DNA from: Leadbetterella sp964489955
GTDB taxonomy: Bacteria; Bacteroidota; Bacteroidia; Cytophagales; Spirosomataceae
Length of the DNA stretch: 64,000 nucleotides
NCBI GenBank assembly: GCA_964489955.1
Contig: CAZBAV010000002.1
Span: forward strand, 62,001-126,000
Direction of reading: 5' to 3'
Shown here: positions 1 to 7,374 of the stretch, piece after piece
How positions within the stretch are numbered: the first letter of the stretch is position 1
Layout: each line of letters begins with the position of its first letter
Notes under the pieces: model-generated
Told to the model about the DNA's origin: nothing
What the model saw: the letters and a program-made list of their open reading frames with translations, nothing else
Database searches by the model: none
Made by a program: the position numbers and the translations under genes

Positions 1-134
1 TTTCTAACTTTATTGTAGCAAACTACGTCCGTTAGGAAATTCTCTGCCACAAATTTTGCCCTTAAAGGATCGCCGGGTAATAAAACCGTTTCTGCAATAT
101 CGCCAACATTGGCTTCCAGGTGTATACTTCTCAT
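1..134 (-). CDS. deoD: Purine-nucleoside phosphorylase DeoD, N-terminal part (runs off the window)
   Basis: The minus strand from 134 reads MRSIHLEANVGDIAETVL, followed by LPGDPLRAKFVAENFL and then VVCYNKVR up to the window edge. The LPGDPLRAKF block is the phosphate-binding N-terminal signature of hexameric purine-nucleoside phosphorylases of the DeoD type, which split purine (deoxy)nucleosides into base and (deoxy)ribose-1-phosphate. Only about 44 codons are visible. It is the third gene of a minus-strand run behind deoC and an aldehyde dehydrogenase. The 164-base gap to the upstream gene holds heptamer-periodic repeats and no clear terminator, so cotranscription is inferred. Uridine phosphorylase is the main alternative family, but the visible block fits DeoD better. 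Confidence 0.85.
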   Translation of the reverse strand, partial: MRSIHLEANVGDIAETVLLPGDPLRAKFVAENFLTDVVCYNKVR

Positions 135-143
135 ATTTTATTA

Positions 144-297
144 AGCTATCAGCCTTCAGCTATCAGCTGTCAGCTTTTTTTGTTTACGTCTTTTTGTTTT
201 TGAGCTGTCAACTTTGAGTCCTTCGTTTTCAGCTAATAGCTATCTACTTAATTTCAGCAAATTTCTGATTGCAATTTCACTTTTAGTTTTTCACTCT
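144..297. repeat. Heptamer-periodic intergenic repeat, copy 1
   Basis: The gap between the aldehyde dehydrogenase and deoD reads as consecutive degenerate 7-mers: agctatc, agccttc, agctatc, agctgtc, agctttt, then a drift through ttgagct, ttcagct and aatagct to tcacttt, tagtttt and tcactct. The 7-base register holds with few exceptions across about 150 bases. Similar heptamer runs occur at 2657, 5588 and 49476. The function is unknown. Confidence 0.6.
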
Positions 298-298
298 T

Positions 299-2653
299 TT
301 ACGCTCCATAAGGTATCCAAATGTTTTTCACTTCTGTAGCGTGTTTTAGGAACTCTTTTCCCAATGGGTTTGTAAGCCAGTCGTAATGTTTTCCGTAATT
401 TATCCACGTTCTTTTCATACTATCAGAAGCGAGTAATTCAGCTTTTTTACTGCCTTCTTCTGTTCCAAAATACCAAAGTCCTTCCACATCGTAGTGTTTT
501 GCCAGGTCCTGTACCAGCTCTTCTTTTTTACCGGTAATAATATTGATCACACCAGCTGGCACATCAGATGTATCTAGGATCTGGTACAAGTCGGTTGCTA
601 AAAGAGGGGCAGTTTCGGATGGAATCACCACTGTGGTATTACCCATAGAAATAGCCGAGATTACGGATGTTACCAAAGCTAGCAGTGGAAATTCGTCCGG
701 ACAAACGATCCCCAAAACACCAACTGGTTCATTCATGGCCAACGTTACGTTTCTCTGGGTAGTAGAATGTACTTTTCCGTCGTATTTATCTGCCCAAGCG
801 GCATAGGAGAATATCCGTTCTATACTTTTGGTCACTTCTGTTTCTGCATCCTTTGCGGAGTATCCCGCCGTTTCCAGAAGTCGGGTTTCAAACTCCTTCT
901 GCCTTGCAGATAAATTCTCGGCAATGAAATATAACACCTGGGCTTTAGCATGTGCAGCAGTTTCTGCCCATTTTGCTGCGTGGGCCGCTTCTACTGCATT
1001 TCGTATATCTTTACGGCTGCCTTCACCTACCTCTCCCACAGATTCCCCAGCTGGGTTTTTTACTTCAATAGAATATCCGCTATCTGGTCGGGCTTGCTTG
1101 CCGCCAATATACATTTTTGGCGTACGGTCTATTGATTTATTGCCGGCAACAGCTTTTGTGGACGTTTTAAAACTAAACGATTTGTCTGAGAATGCCTCAA
1201 TTTTTGGCTTTGCGTATTCTAATAAACCTTCCAGACCTCCCTCACGCCCAAAGCCTGACTCACGGTACCCCCCAAAGCCCGCTGCAGCATCAAAGGCGTT
1301 GGTGCAGTTTATCCAAATACTTCCAGCTTTAATTTTTGGTGCAACATCAAGTGCCAGGTTTATATTCTCTGTCCATATGCTTGCCGCTAAACCATACCTC
1401 GTATTATTGGCGAGTTTAATAGCTTCTTGATGACTTCTAAAAGTCATGGCAACTAATACAGGGCCAAAAATTTCTTCCTGGGCAATAACCGCGGATGGTG
1501 ATACATTAAGGAAAAGAGTAGGAGGGTAGAAGCATCCACTAGCAGGTACGTTTTTCAATTGCCAAACTTCGTTTCCTTCCTCTTTGCCTTTTTCTACATA
1601 TTTAGAAATAATGTTTTGCTGTTCAGAACTAATGACAGCACCCATGTCAACTCCTTTGTCAAGCGGATTACCTACAACTAGCTTTTGTAAACGAGTTTTT
1701 ATTTTGGCATATAGTTTTTCCGCTATGCTTTCTTGTACCAAAAGTCTTGAACCGGCACAGCAAACCTGACCTTGGTTAAACCAGATGGCATCAACTATTC
1801 CTTCTACAGCAGAATCCATATCCGAGTCTTCAAACACTATAAACGGAGATTTTCCACCTAGCTCCAAAGTGAGCTTTTTGCCTGTTCCTGCTGTATTTTT
1901 TCTAATCAATTTACCCACTTCTGTCGAGCCTGTAAAGGCAATCTTCTGGACATCAGGATGTTTTGTTAAAGCTTCGCCAACAGAACCGTGTCCCGTAAGG
2001 ATGTTCACTACACCTTTTGGTAAACCAATGTTTTGGCATATTTCGGCAAAAAGTAGGGCTGTTAATGAGGTTTGTTCAGCTGGTTTAAGTACTACAGTGT
2101 TTCCCATAGCCAGTGCAGGAGCAATTTTCCACGAAAGCATAAGTAGCGGAAAGTTCCACGGAATGATTTGGCCAATAACACCGAGTTGTTGGTAGTCTTT
2201 TAGTTCGGTATCCATTAGTTGAGCCCAGCCTGCATGATGATAAAAATGGCGAGCTACCAAAGGAATATCAATGTCGCGGCTTTCGCGTATTGGTTTTCCG
2301 TTATCTAGAGATTCAAGAACAGCAAAAAGTCGAGCGTGTTTCTGGATTTGACGAGCTATAGCATATAAATACTTTGCTCGTTCATGTCCACCGATTTTCA
2401 CCCACTCGAGCAAGGCCTTTTGAGCCGATTTTACAGCCAAGTCTACATCTTCCGCAGAGGCTTCAGCTATTTGAGCAAGTGTTTCTCCATTGGCTGGATT
2501 TACAGTGGGAAAGGATTCATTTTTTTGATTCCATTTTCCATCTATGAAGAGCCCGAAACTCCTATCGTGTTTATCCAGAAATTCAATGGCATTTTTATCG
2601 CTTTCGGGTGCTGTGCCATATTCCATAGTATTATATATTTCTTGTATTGTCAT
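299..2653 (-). CDS. ALDH16-type two-domain aldehyde dehydrogenase
   Basis: A 784-residue protein made of two aldehyde dehydrogenase units. Residues about 30-500 form a complete ALDH, with the IIPWNFPLLM cofactor motif, the catalytic glutamate in LELGGK and the catalytic cysteine in NQGQVCCAGSR near residue 300. From about residue 520 a second ALDH-like unit starts (MYIGGKQARPDSG); it keeps the Rossmann-like part but its cofactor motif is IVCPDEFPLL and it ends without a catalytic cysteine. Length and layout match the ALDH16 family, where the second unit is non-catalytic. It sits between deoC and deoD. DeoC releases acetaldehyde from deoxyribose-5-phosphate, so I infer that this enzyme oxidises acetaldehyde to acetate; other aldehydes are possible. 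The start ATG at 2653 gives a full first domain. Confidence 0.88.
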   Translation of the reverse strand: MTIQEIYNTMEYGTAPESDKNAIEFLDKHDRSFGLFIDGKWNQKNESFPTVNPANGETLAQIAEASAEDVDLAVKSAQKALLEWVKIGGHERAKYLYAIARQIQKHARLFAVLESLDNGKPIRESRDIDIPLVARHFYHHAGWAQLMDTELKDYQQLGVIGQIIPWNFPLLMLSWKIAPALAMGNTVVLKPAEQTSLTALLFAEICQNIGLPKGVVNILTGHGSVGEALTKHPDVQKIAFTGSTEVGKLIRKNTAGTGKKLTLELGGKSPFIVFEDSDMDSAVEGIVDAIWFNQGQVCCAGSRLLVQESIAEKLYAKIKTRLQKLVVGNPLDKGVDMGAVISSEQQNIISKYVEKGKEEGNEVWQLKNVPASGCFYPPTLFLNVSPSAVIAQEEIFGPVLVAMTFRSHQEAIKLANNTRYGLAASIWTENINLALDVAPKIKAGSIWINCTNAFDAAAGFGGYRESGFGREGGLEGLLEYAKPKIEAFSDKSFSFKTSTKAVAGNKSIDRTPKMYIGGKQARPDSGYSIEVKNPAGESVGEVGEGSRKDIRNAVEAAHAAKWAETAAHAKAQVLYFIAENLSARQKEFETRLLETAGYSAKDAETEVTKSIERIFSYAAWADKYDGKVHSTTQRNVTLAMNEPVGVLGIVCPDEFPLLALVTSVISAISMGNTTVVIPSETAPLLATDLYQILDTSDVPAGVINIITGKKEELVQDLAKHYDVEGLWYFGTEEGSKKAELLASDSMKRTWINYGKHYDWLTNPLGKEFLKHATEVKNIWIPYGA

Positions 2654-2656
2654 TTT

Positions 2657-2731
2657 GAGCTTTTAGTTATGAGCTATCAGTTTTCAGAAATTAGCTTACA
2701 GCTTTACTTTTAGTTTTTAGTTTTTCACTTT
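2657..2731. repeat. Heptamer-periodic intergenic repeat, copy 2
   Basis: The 78-base gap between deoC and the aldehyde dehydrogenase is filled with 7-mers such as gagcttt, tagttat, gagctat, cagtttt, cagaaat, tagctta and cagcttt, ending in agttttt and cactttc units. These are the same words as in copies 1, 3 and 4. Confidence 0.6.
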
Positions 2732-3673
2732 CTACTGCATCGCGTGTCTATACCCTGCTGAATAACATCCTGTAATATAGTGTTCTAGTTGTCGTTCTAT
2801 GTCTCCCAAAAGACTACTCGCACCAAACCTGAAAAGCTCATTGTTTAACCATTCGTGTCCTAGTTCTTCTTTAATCAATATCAAATAATCTAAGGCTTGC
2901 TTGGCTTTTTGTATGCCTCCCGCTGGTTTATAGCCCACTTTAATTCCGGTGAGTTCGTAGTAGTCACGTATGGCTCTTACCATTACAAGACTTACTGGAA
3001 GTGTAGCGTTTACAGATTCTTTTCCGGTGGAGGTTTTTATAAAGTCGGAACCGGCCATCATACTAACCCAAGACGTTTTGGCAACTTTAGTGAATGTGGG
3101 GATTTCTCCTGTGGCCAAAATGGTTTTCATGTGGGCATCTCCACAAGCCTCTCTACAAAGCTTTACTTCATTATATAGTTCCTCCCACTTGTTGTTTATC
3201 ACTAATTCGCGACTGATTACAATATCTATTTCAGTTGCCCCAGCCTCTACAGAGCGTTTGATTTCCTCTATTTTTTGTTCTAAACTTATTTTTCCGGCAG
3301 GGAATCCCGTTGATACTGCAGCAATAGGCAGGCTACTATCTCCAATGGCTTTTTTTACATCTCCTATCATATTATGGTAAACACAAACCGCACCTACAGT
3401 GATTTTTGGAAAGTCAAGGGCATCTAAGATATCTTGTCTTATGGGATTTAAGGCCTTGGCAGAAAGTCTTTGCACGTTACCGGCAGTGTCATCTCCTGCA
3501 AGTGTAGTTAAATCTATACAGGAAATAGCCTTAAGAAGCCAGGCAGCTTGATATTCTTTCTTTACGGTTCTCCGTGTAGATATAGTTGCCGCTCTGCGTT
3601 CTATTGCGGAGCGGTTAATCTGTATTGAGTCAAATAATTCTGTATTAAAAGGTACACCTTGGTTCCGATCCAT
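2732..3673 (-). CDS. deoC: Deoxyribose-phosphate aldolase DeoC (long, DERA-like form)
   Basis: It cleaves 2-deoxyribose-5-phosphate to glyceraldehyde-3-phosphate and acetaldehyde in the cytoplasm. The TIM-barrel signatures are clear: the Schiff-base lysine region DFIKTSTGKE, the second active-site lysine in GYKPAGGI, and the conserved CVYHNMI strand. The protein is about 313 residues from the ATG at 3673, closer to animal DERA than to the roughly 250-residue E. coli enzyme. An open frame continues upstream to 3781, but those 36 residues are basic and leucine-rich and look unlike the family, so I take MDRNQG as the start. It heads the minus-strand run deoC, ALDH16, deoD, a coherent deoxynucleoside catabolic operon. 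Confidence 0.92.
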   Translation of the reverse strand: MDRNQGVPFNTELFDSIQINRSAIERRAATISTRRTVKKEYQAAWLLKAISCIDLTTLAGDDTAGNVQRLSAKALNPIRQDILDALDFPKITVGAVCVYHNMIGDVKKAIGDSSLPIAAVSTGFPAGKISLEQKIEEIKRSVEAGATEIDIVISRELVINNKWEELYNEVKLCREACGDAHMKTILATGEIPTFTKVAKTSWVSMMAGSDFIKTSTGKESVNATLPVSLVMVRAIRDYYELTGIKVGYKPAGGIQKAKQALDYLILIKEELGHEWLNNELFRFGASSLLGDIERQLEHYITGCYSAGYRHAMQ

Positions 3674-3796
3674 TTGTGCAATTTGGTTTAAGCTGCACAA
3701 TAAACATAATAATTTTTTGATAAGCAATTTTTTCTCAGGAATAGCACGTAAGGTATACAGCCACCTGAGCCGTTTACACAAATTCTATCATTTGGA

Positions 3797-3828
3797 TTTG
3801 TTACTTAGAAAATTAGTGCCTAATCTTG
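3797..3828 (+). promoter_or_regulatory. Candidate Bacteroidota promoter for the outer-membrane barrel gene
   Basis: TTTG at 3797-3800, a 20-base spacer, then TAATCTTG at 3821-3828, one base from the TAnnTTTG consensus of the Bacteroidota primary sigma factor. The gene start lies 25 bases downstream. Confidence 0.5.
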
Positions 3829-3852
3829 CACAAAAATTAAATAGAAAATACT

Positions 3853-4371
3853 ATGAAAAAAATTATTGCGTCCTTAGTGATTGTTTCAGCATTAGTTTTT
3901 GCCGGAAACACTTCTTTTGCACAAAAATTTGATAAAGGAGACGTTGTTGTTAACGCTGGTATCGGCGGAGGCGGCTGGGGTGGAGCCTTTGGAGTTGGAG
4001 GTTCTGTCGAGGTTGGCATAACGGATTATATCGGAGTAGGAGGGCAGGTAGATTTTCGTTTCTTTAATGATTGGTATGGAGATAACAGAGTTGGTCTTCC
4101 AGTTGCTGCCAGAGGAGTTTACCATTTTGGAAAGCATTTTATACCAGTTGAAAAGCTTGATGTTTATGGTGGAGTTGCATTAGGATTTAATGTAGGGAAA
4201 TCTTACGGTGATTATAATAGCATCGTATTTGGAACAGGAGCTTCTAAATTCGTTGGAGGTATTTTTGTAGGAGGACGCTATTATTTTGCGAACAATATAG
4301 GAGCTTTCGTAGAGTTTAGAGGAGGAAGTAACCTGACGCCAGCTAATGCAGGTATTACTTTTAAGTTCTAA
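3853..4371 (+). CDS. Small outer-membrane beta-barrel protein
   Basis: A 172-residue protein with a clear Sec signal peptide (MKKIIASLVIVSALVF, cleavage after SFAQ). The mature part is rich in glycine and aromatic residues, with alternating strands such as VEVGITDYIGVGGQVDF and IFVGGRYYFANNIGAFVEFR, and ends in FKF, a typical C-terminal barrel residue pattern. This fits the OmpW/outer-membrane beta-barrel superfamily of small eight-stranded barrels. The specific role is unknown. It is a single-gene unit on the plus strand inside the minus-strand deo region, with its own candidate promoter and a shared bidirectional terminator after it. Confidence 0.75.
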   Translation: MKKIIASLVIVSALVFAGNTSFAQKFDKGDVVVNAGIGGGGWGGAFGVGGSVEVGITDYIGVGGQVDFRFFNDWYGDNRVGLPVAARGVYHFGKHFIPVEKLDVYGGVALGFNVGKSYGDYNSIVFGTGASKFVGGIFVGGRYYFANNIGAFVEFRGGSNLTPANAGITFKF

Positions 4372-4387
4372 GAATTCAGTGTTATAG

Positions 4388-4423
4388 AAAAAAAGGAGAG
4401 TGTAATTACTCTCCTTTTTTTAT
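4388..4423. terminator. Bidirectional terminator between the barrel gene and deoB
   Basis: GGAGAGT and ACTCTCC form a 7-bp stem (4394-4413) around a six-base loop, flanked by seven As on the left and seven Ts on the right, so it can work on both strands. The deoB stop codon (4406-4408) lies inside it. Confidence 0.85.
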
Positions 4424-5581
4424 GTTTTGCCAGTAGCTTTTGCCAGCCGTTTCATAGTGAACGTCCAAGTATTCTGCAACGGTTGCAGCGATATCTGCAA
4501 ATTGCTGTCTAGTCTCAAATGTTGCTCCTGCGACAACATTATCTCCATAATTAAGTATAGGAATATACTCACGTGTGTGGTCTGTACCATGATGAGTTGG
4601 GTCATTGCCGTGATCCGCTGTAATAATTAGTAAATCATCTGCTTTTAGAGTTTCTAATATTTGTGGAATGTAAGAATCAAATTCTTCAATGCATTTAGCA
4701 TAGCCAATGACATCACGTCTGTGACCATATTCCATGTCAAAATCTACTAGGTTAGTAAAAATGAGGGCTTCTTTAGCAGACGATATTGCTTCTATAGTAT
4801 CAAGTATTCCTTCCTTGTTGTTTTTGGTTTTCTTGTAGCGGGTAATTCCTTTTTCGGCAAAGATGTCTATGATTTTACCAATAGCGTAAACTCCCAAATT
4901 TTGTTCTTTTATAACATCTAAAACTGTCTCGGGCGGCATTGTAGCGTAATCTTTGCGGTTTTTTGTGCGGTAGTATTCACCAGATGTTCCTAAAAATGGA
5001 CGTGCAATTACACGGCCAACCTCTAAGTCTCCACTAAGCATTTCACGAGCAATTTGACAGATTTCATATTGCCTTTCAATTGGAATTACATCTTCATGCA
5101 TTGCTACCTGGAACACACTATCTGCAGAAGTATACACGATGGGGTATCCTGTTTTTACGTGTTCATCACCCAGTTCATTGATTATCGCTGTCCCTGAAGC
5201 CGATACATTACCTATGGTTTTGATACCAATAGCTTTCTCAAAGGCTTCTATAAATCCTAAAGGAAATCCGTTCTCAGTAAATGTAGGAAAGGGTTTTTTC
5301 AGAATAATGCCGGATATCTCCCAGTGTCCCGTTGTGGTGTCTTTTCCCGCTGATTTTTCTGCGGCTTTTCCGTAGGCGGCAGTTGGATTATGAGTCTTGG
5401 GTAAAGTGTTGCTTCTGTCTATGTTTCCTAAGCCTAGTTTTGTAAGGTTTGGTATGTGCAAAGATGGGTAATTCTTAGCGATGTTCCCAAGTGTGTTGCT
5501 ACCTACATCGCCATATAAATCGGCGTCAGGCAGTTCGCCAATTCCTACAGAATCCAATACTATTAATATTACTCTTTTCAT
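4406..5581 (-). CDS. deoB: Phosphopentomutase DeoB
   Basis: 391 residues, the usual DeoB length. It interconverts (deoxy)ribose-1-phosphate and -5-phosphate, linking the phosphorylase DeoD with the aldolase DeoC. The N-terminal metal-binding motif VLDSVGIGELPDA, GKDTTTGHWE with the phosphorylated threonine region, and the late ITADHGNDPTHHGTDHTRE metal site of the alkaline-phosphatase superfamily are all present. It lies on the same strand as deoC, 0.7 kb upstream, but the barrel gene and a terminator stand between, so it is probably a separate transcript. Heptamer repeats occupy its 5' flank. Confidence 0.96.
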   Translation of the reverse strand: MKRVILIVLDSVGIGELPDADLYGDVGSNTLGNIAKNYPSLHIPNLTKLGLGNIDRSNTLPKTHNPTAAYGKAAEKSAGKDTTTGHWEISGIILKKPFPTFTENGFPLGFIEAFEKAIGIKTIGNVSASGTAIINELGDEHVKTGYPIVYTSADSVFQVAMHEDVIPIERQYEICQIAREMLSGDLEVGRVIARPFLGTSGEYYRTKNRKDYATMPPETVLDVIKEQNLGVYAIGKIIDIFAEKGITRYKKTKNNKEGILDTIEAISSAKEALIFTNLVDFDMEYGHRRDVIGYAKCIEEFDSYIPQILETLKADDLLIITADHGNDPTHHGTDHTREYIPILNYGDNVVAGATFETRQQFADIAATVAEYLDVHYETAGKSYWQNIKKGE

Positions 5582-5587
5582 GTGTTT

Positions 5588-5636
5588 GAGTTTTGAGCTA
5601 TGAGCCGTCAGCTATCAGCTTTTAGTTTTCACTTCC
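5588..5636. repeat. Heptamer-periodic intergenic repeat, copy 3
   Basis: Seven consecutive 7-mers: gagtttt, gagctat, gagccgt, cagctat, cagcttt, tagtttt, cacttcc. They start seven bases before the deoB start codon, so they fall in the probable deoB leader. Confidence 0.65.
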
Positions 5637-5644
5637 ATCATCAA

Positions 5645-5676
5645 TTTACAATTTAGCGAAAATACATTTAACTTTG
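5645..5676 (+). promoter_or_regulatory. Promoter of the TMEM220-like gene
   Basis: TTTA at 5645-5648, a 20-base spacer, and an exact TAnnTTTG box (TAACTTTG) at 5669-5676, 20 bases before the ATG at 5696. Confidence 0.55.
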
Positions 5677-5695
5677 AATCATAAATAGTTTTTTG

Positions 5696-6031
5696 ATGAA
5701 GTTTCTTTATTATTTCTTTGTAGTAATATTTATTTTAAGTGCTGCTGTTCAGTATAATGACCCAGACCCTTGGGTATGGATAGGACTTTATCTTGTCCCC
5801 GCTTTTTTGTGCTATCATAAATCTAAAAGGAAAGGTGAGCGTTTGATGTACTTCGTTGTTGGCTTAGTATACCTTTTATGGGCAATAGAACTTTTTCCTA
5901 ATCAATGGGAAGGTTTGATGTTTAATGAACTTAGCATGAAGACTATGAATATAGAACTAGCCCGCGAATCTTTGGGATTAGGTATTTGCACCATAGCTTT
6001 ATGGATTTGTGCTTATGATACACGGGCATAA
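5696..6031 (+). CDS. TMEM220-family membrane protein
   Basis: 111 residues from the ATG at 5696 (an in-frame TTG one codon earlier is less likely). Four hydrophobic segments, at about residues 3-17, 27-40, 52-66 and 93-106, and the AVQYNDPDPWVWIGLYL motif near the first membrane segment match the small TMEM220 family, whose function is unknown. It is a single-gene unit with its own promoter. A 9-bp hairpin overlaps its stop codon. Confidence 0.75.
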   Translation: MKFLYYFFVVIFILSAAVQYNDPDPWVWIGLYLVPAFLCYHKSKRKGERLMYFVVGLVYLLWAIELFPNQWEGLMFNELSMKTMNIELARESLGLGICTIALWICAYDTRA

Positions 6032-6040
6032 CCCGTGTAT
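6018..6040. terminator. Hairpin at the end of the TMEM220-like gene
   Basis: ATACACGGG and CCCGTGTAT form a perfect 9-bp stem around a five-base loop that contains the stop codon. No strong T-run follows on either strand, so termination is plausible but not certain. It could also serve the convergent EamA gene ending at 6050. Confidence 0.5.
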
Positions 6041-6049
6041 CTAAGTTCT

Positions 6050-6916
6050 CTACTTCTTTCTCATGGAAAGGTAAGATTGTAAGGCTACTGAAATCATGAC
6101 AAATGCCAAGCCAACATAGAAAGAGAAATTAACATCGCTACCTTCATTAAAGAATAGAAAAGCTAGAATTATAGCGTATATAGGCTCAAGATTGAAGCTG
6201 AGACTCACCGTAAATGCGGGGATTTTTTTCAAAACTTCCGCAAATATCACATATAAACCTACAGTACAGAACAAGGCTAGAAACAGTAAGTACAAGGTGT
6301 CTTTTATACCTGGTACTATAGTGTTAGAGGGGAAGAAATGTAAATACAAAGGGAGTAATGCTCCTAATACTATTGTTCCTCCCAGCATTTGGTAATAGTT
6401 GATGATTTTACTGTCGTATTTCTTTACCAGTCGTACATTGTACAGGGTATATAGAGAAGCCAAGGCCGAGGAGATAACACCCAGTCCGATTCCGACTTGG
6501 TAAGAAGAGTCAAAATGGAAAATAAGACTAATCCCAATTAATGTAAGTGCACTCAAAAGTAGTTCTGACACACGGAGTTTACTTTTACTTACCAACGGAT
6601 TAAAAATGGCAGTAAAGAAGCTTGTGAGACAATAACAAACTACGCCAATGGAGATGTTTGAATATTTAATACTGGCATAGAAGAAAATCCAATGTATAGT
6701 TATTAAAAGTCCTACTCTTGCTATTTCCCATTTTTGAGAACTTGTGGTGTCATCTTTAGTCTTAAAGAGTTTCAGGACAATAAAAAGAATGATAGAAGAA
6801 AATAGAACTCTATACCAAGTAAGTAGTCCTTCATTAAGTGATATAAGTTTTCCGAAAACCCCAGTGAAGCCTGCTAAAACTACAGCAATGTGTAGCCATA
6901 AATATGATTTTTTCAT
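6050..6916 (-). CDS. EamA/DMT-family transporter
   Basis: 288 residues with about ten hydrophobic segments in two repeated halves, the layout of drug/metabolite transporters with two EamA domains. The motif pair INYYQMLGGTIVLGALLPL and SLSFNLEPIYAIILAFLFF (the Pro in the EPxxA region) is typical of EamA. Such proteins export amino acids, nucleosides or other small metabolites; the substrate cannot be read from the sequence. A hairpin-rich stretch of about 175 bases precedes the start codon on this strand (see the entry at 6979). Confidence 0.82.
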   Translation of the reverse strand: MKKSYLWLHIAVVLAGFTGVFGKLISLNEGLLTWYRVLFSSIILFIVLKLFKTKDDTTSSQKWEIARVGLLITIHWIFFYASIKYSNISIGVVCYCLTSFFTAIFNPLVSKSKLRVSELLLSALTLIGISLIFHFDSSYQVGIGLGVISSALASLYTLYNVRLVKKYDSKIINYYQMLGGTIVLGALLPLYLHFFPSNTIVPGIKDTLYLLFLALFCTVGLYVIFAEVLKKIPAFTVSLSFNLEPIYAIILAFLFFNEGSDVNFSFYVGLAFVMISVALQSYLSMRKK

Positions 6917-6978
6917 TCGTCTTAAATGTCTTCTAGTTGAAGACAGGTATTTATGTAATAATTTGATAAATAAAATGA

Positions 6979-7091
6979 CGCCTCATTTCTTATGAGGTGC
7001 TTTATCCTAGATAGGTCTAGGCATTATTACAATACTGGCGGAGGAAGAGAACCCATACTTATTTCTATTTGTGACGAAGGTACACAAATAG
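6979..7091 (-). promoter_or_regulatory. Hairpin-rich leader upstream of the EamA gene, possible attenuator or riboswitch
   Basis: Read on the minus strand there are three hairpins in order: CTATTTGTG/CACAAATAG (7091-7065, perfect 9 bp), CCTAGA/TCTAGG (7021-7006, perfect 6 bp) and CACCTCA/TGAGGCG (6999-6979, 7 bp with one G-T pair). The last is followed by a T-rich run (tcattttattt), like an attenuator, and the EamA start codon lies 63 bases further on. No known riboswitch motif was recognised. Confidence 0.3.
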
Positions 7092-7183
7092 TTTATTGAA
7101 AATGCTTTATTTATAATAGAAATTTCTCCTAAAAATTGATAATTACACTTTGTTCATTTCGATCAGCATGAAATGAATAATTC

Positions 7184-7317
7184 GGGCTGTTCTGAACAGT
7201 ATTGCTGTAGAATTATTTACCAATTAATTCACAACAGGGAGGGGAGATTCTAGAAAATTGGGTACCGTGACAATCTGAACAGCCAGTAATTTGTATGGCT
7301 GTTATTTAGTTTTCTTT
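7184..7317 (+). ncRNA. Candidate structured RNA with two alternative stems
   Basis: GGCTGTTC (7185-7192) can pair with GAACAGCC (7277-7284), closing a domain that contains a CTGT..ACAG/GAATTA..TAATTC hairpin. The same 3' segment, AACAGCCA (7278-7285), can instead pair with TGGCTGTT (7296-7303) to make a terminator-like hairpin followed by a T-rich stretch to 7317. Mutually exclusive pairing of this kind is typical of attenuators. The rest of the 458-base gap (6917-7374) shows no gene. Strand and existence of a transcript are inferred. Confidence 0.3.
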
Positions 7318-7374
7318 GAAAACATAAATGTCTCCTAAAAGAACACATAATTTGTGGTTATAGGTATCGAAACG

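Noticed and set aside
543..1430. Overlapping plus-strand open frames opposite the ALDH16 gene
   Set aside because: They lie wholly inside a strong gene on the other strand and encode low-complexity serine- and alanine-rich sequence with no family resemblance.
3674..3781. Longer deoC start
   Set aside because: The extra 36 residues are basic and leucine-rich without resemblance to DeoC; the ATG at 3673 gives a normal long-form length.
6974..7099. Short plus-strand frame ending in GTQIVY across the hairpin region
   Set aside because: At about 40 codons it is within chance length, and the inverted repeats explain the region better as RNA or leader structure.
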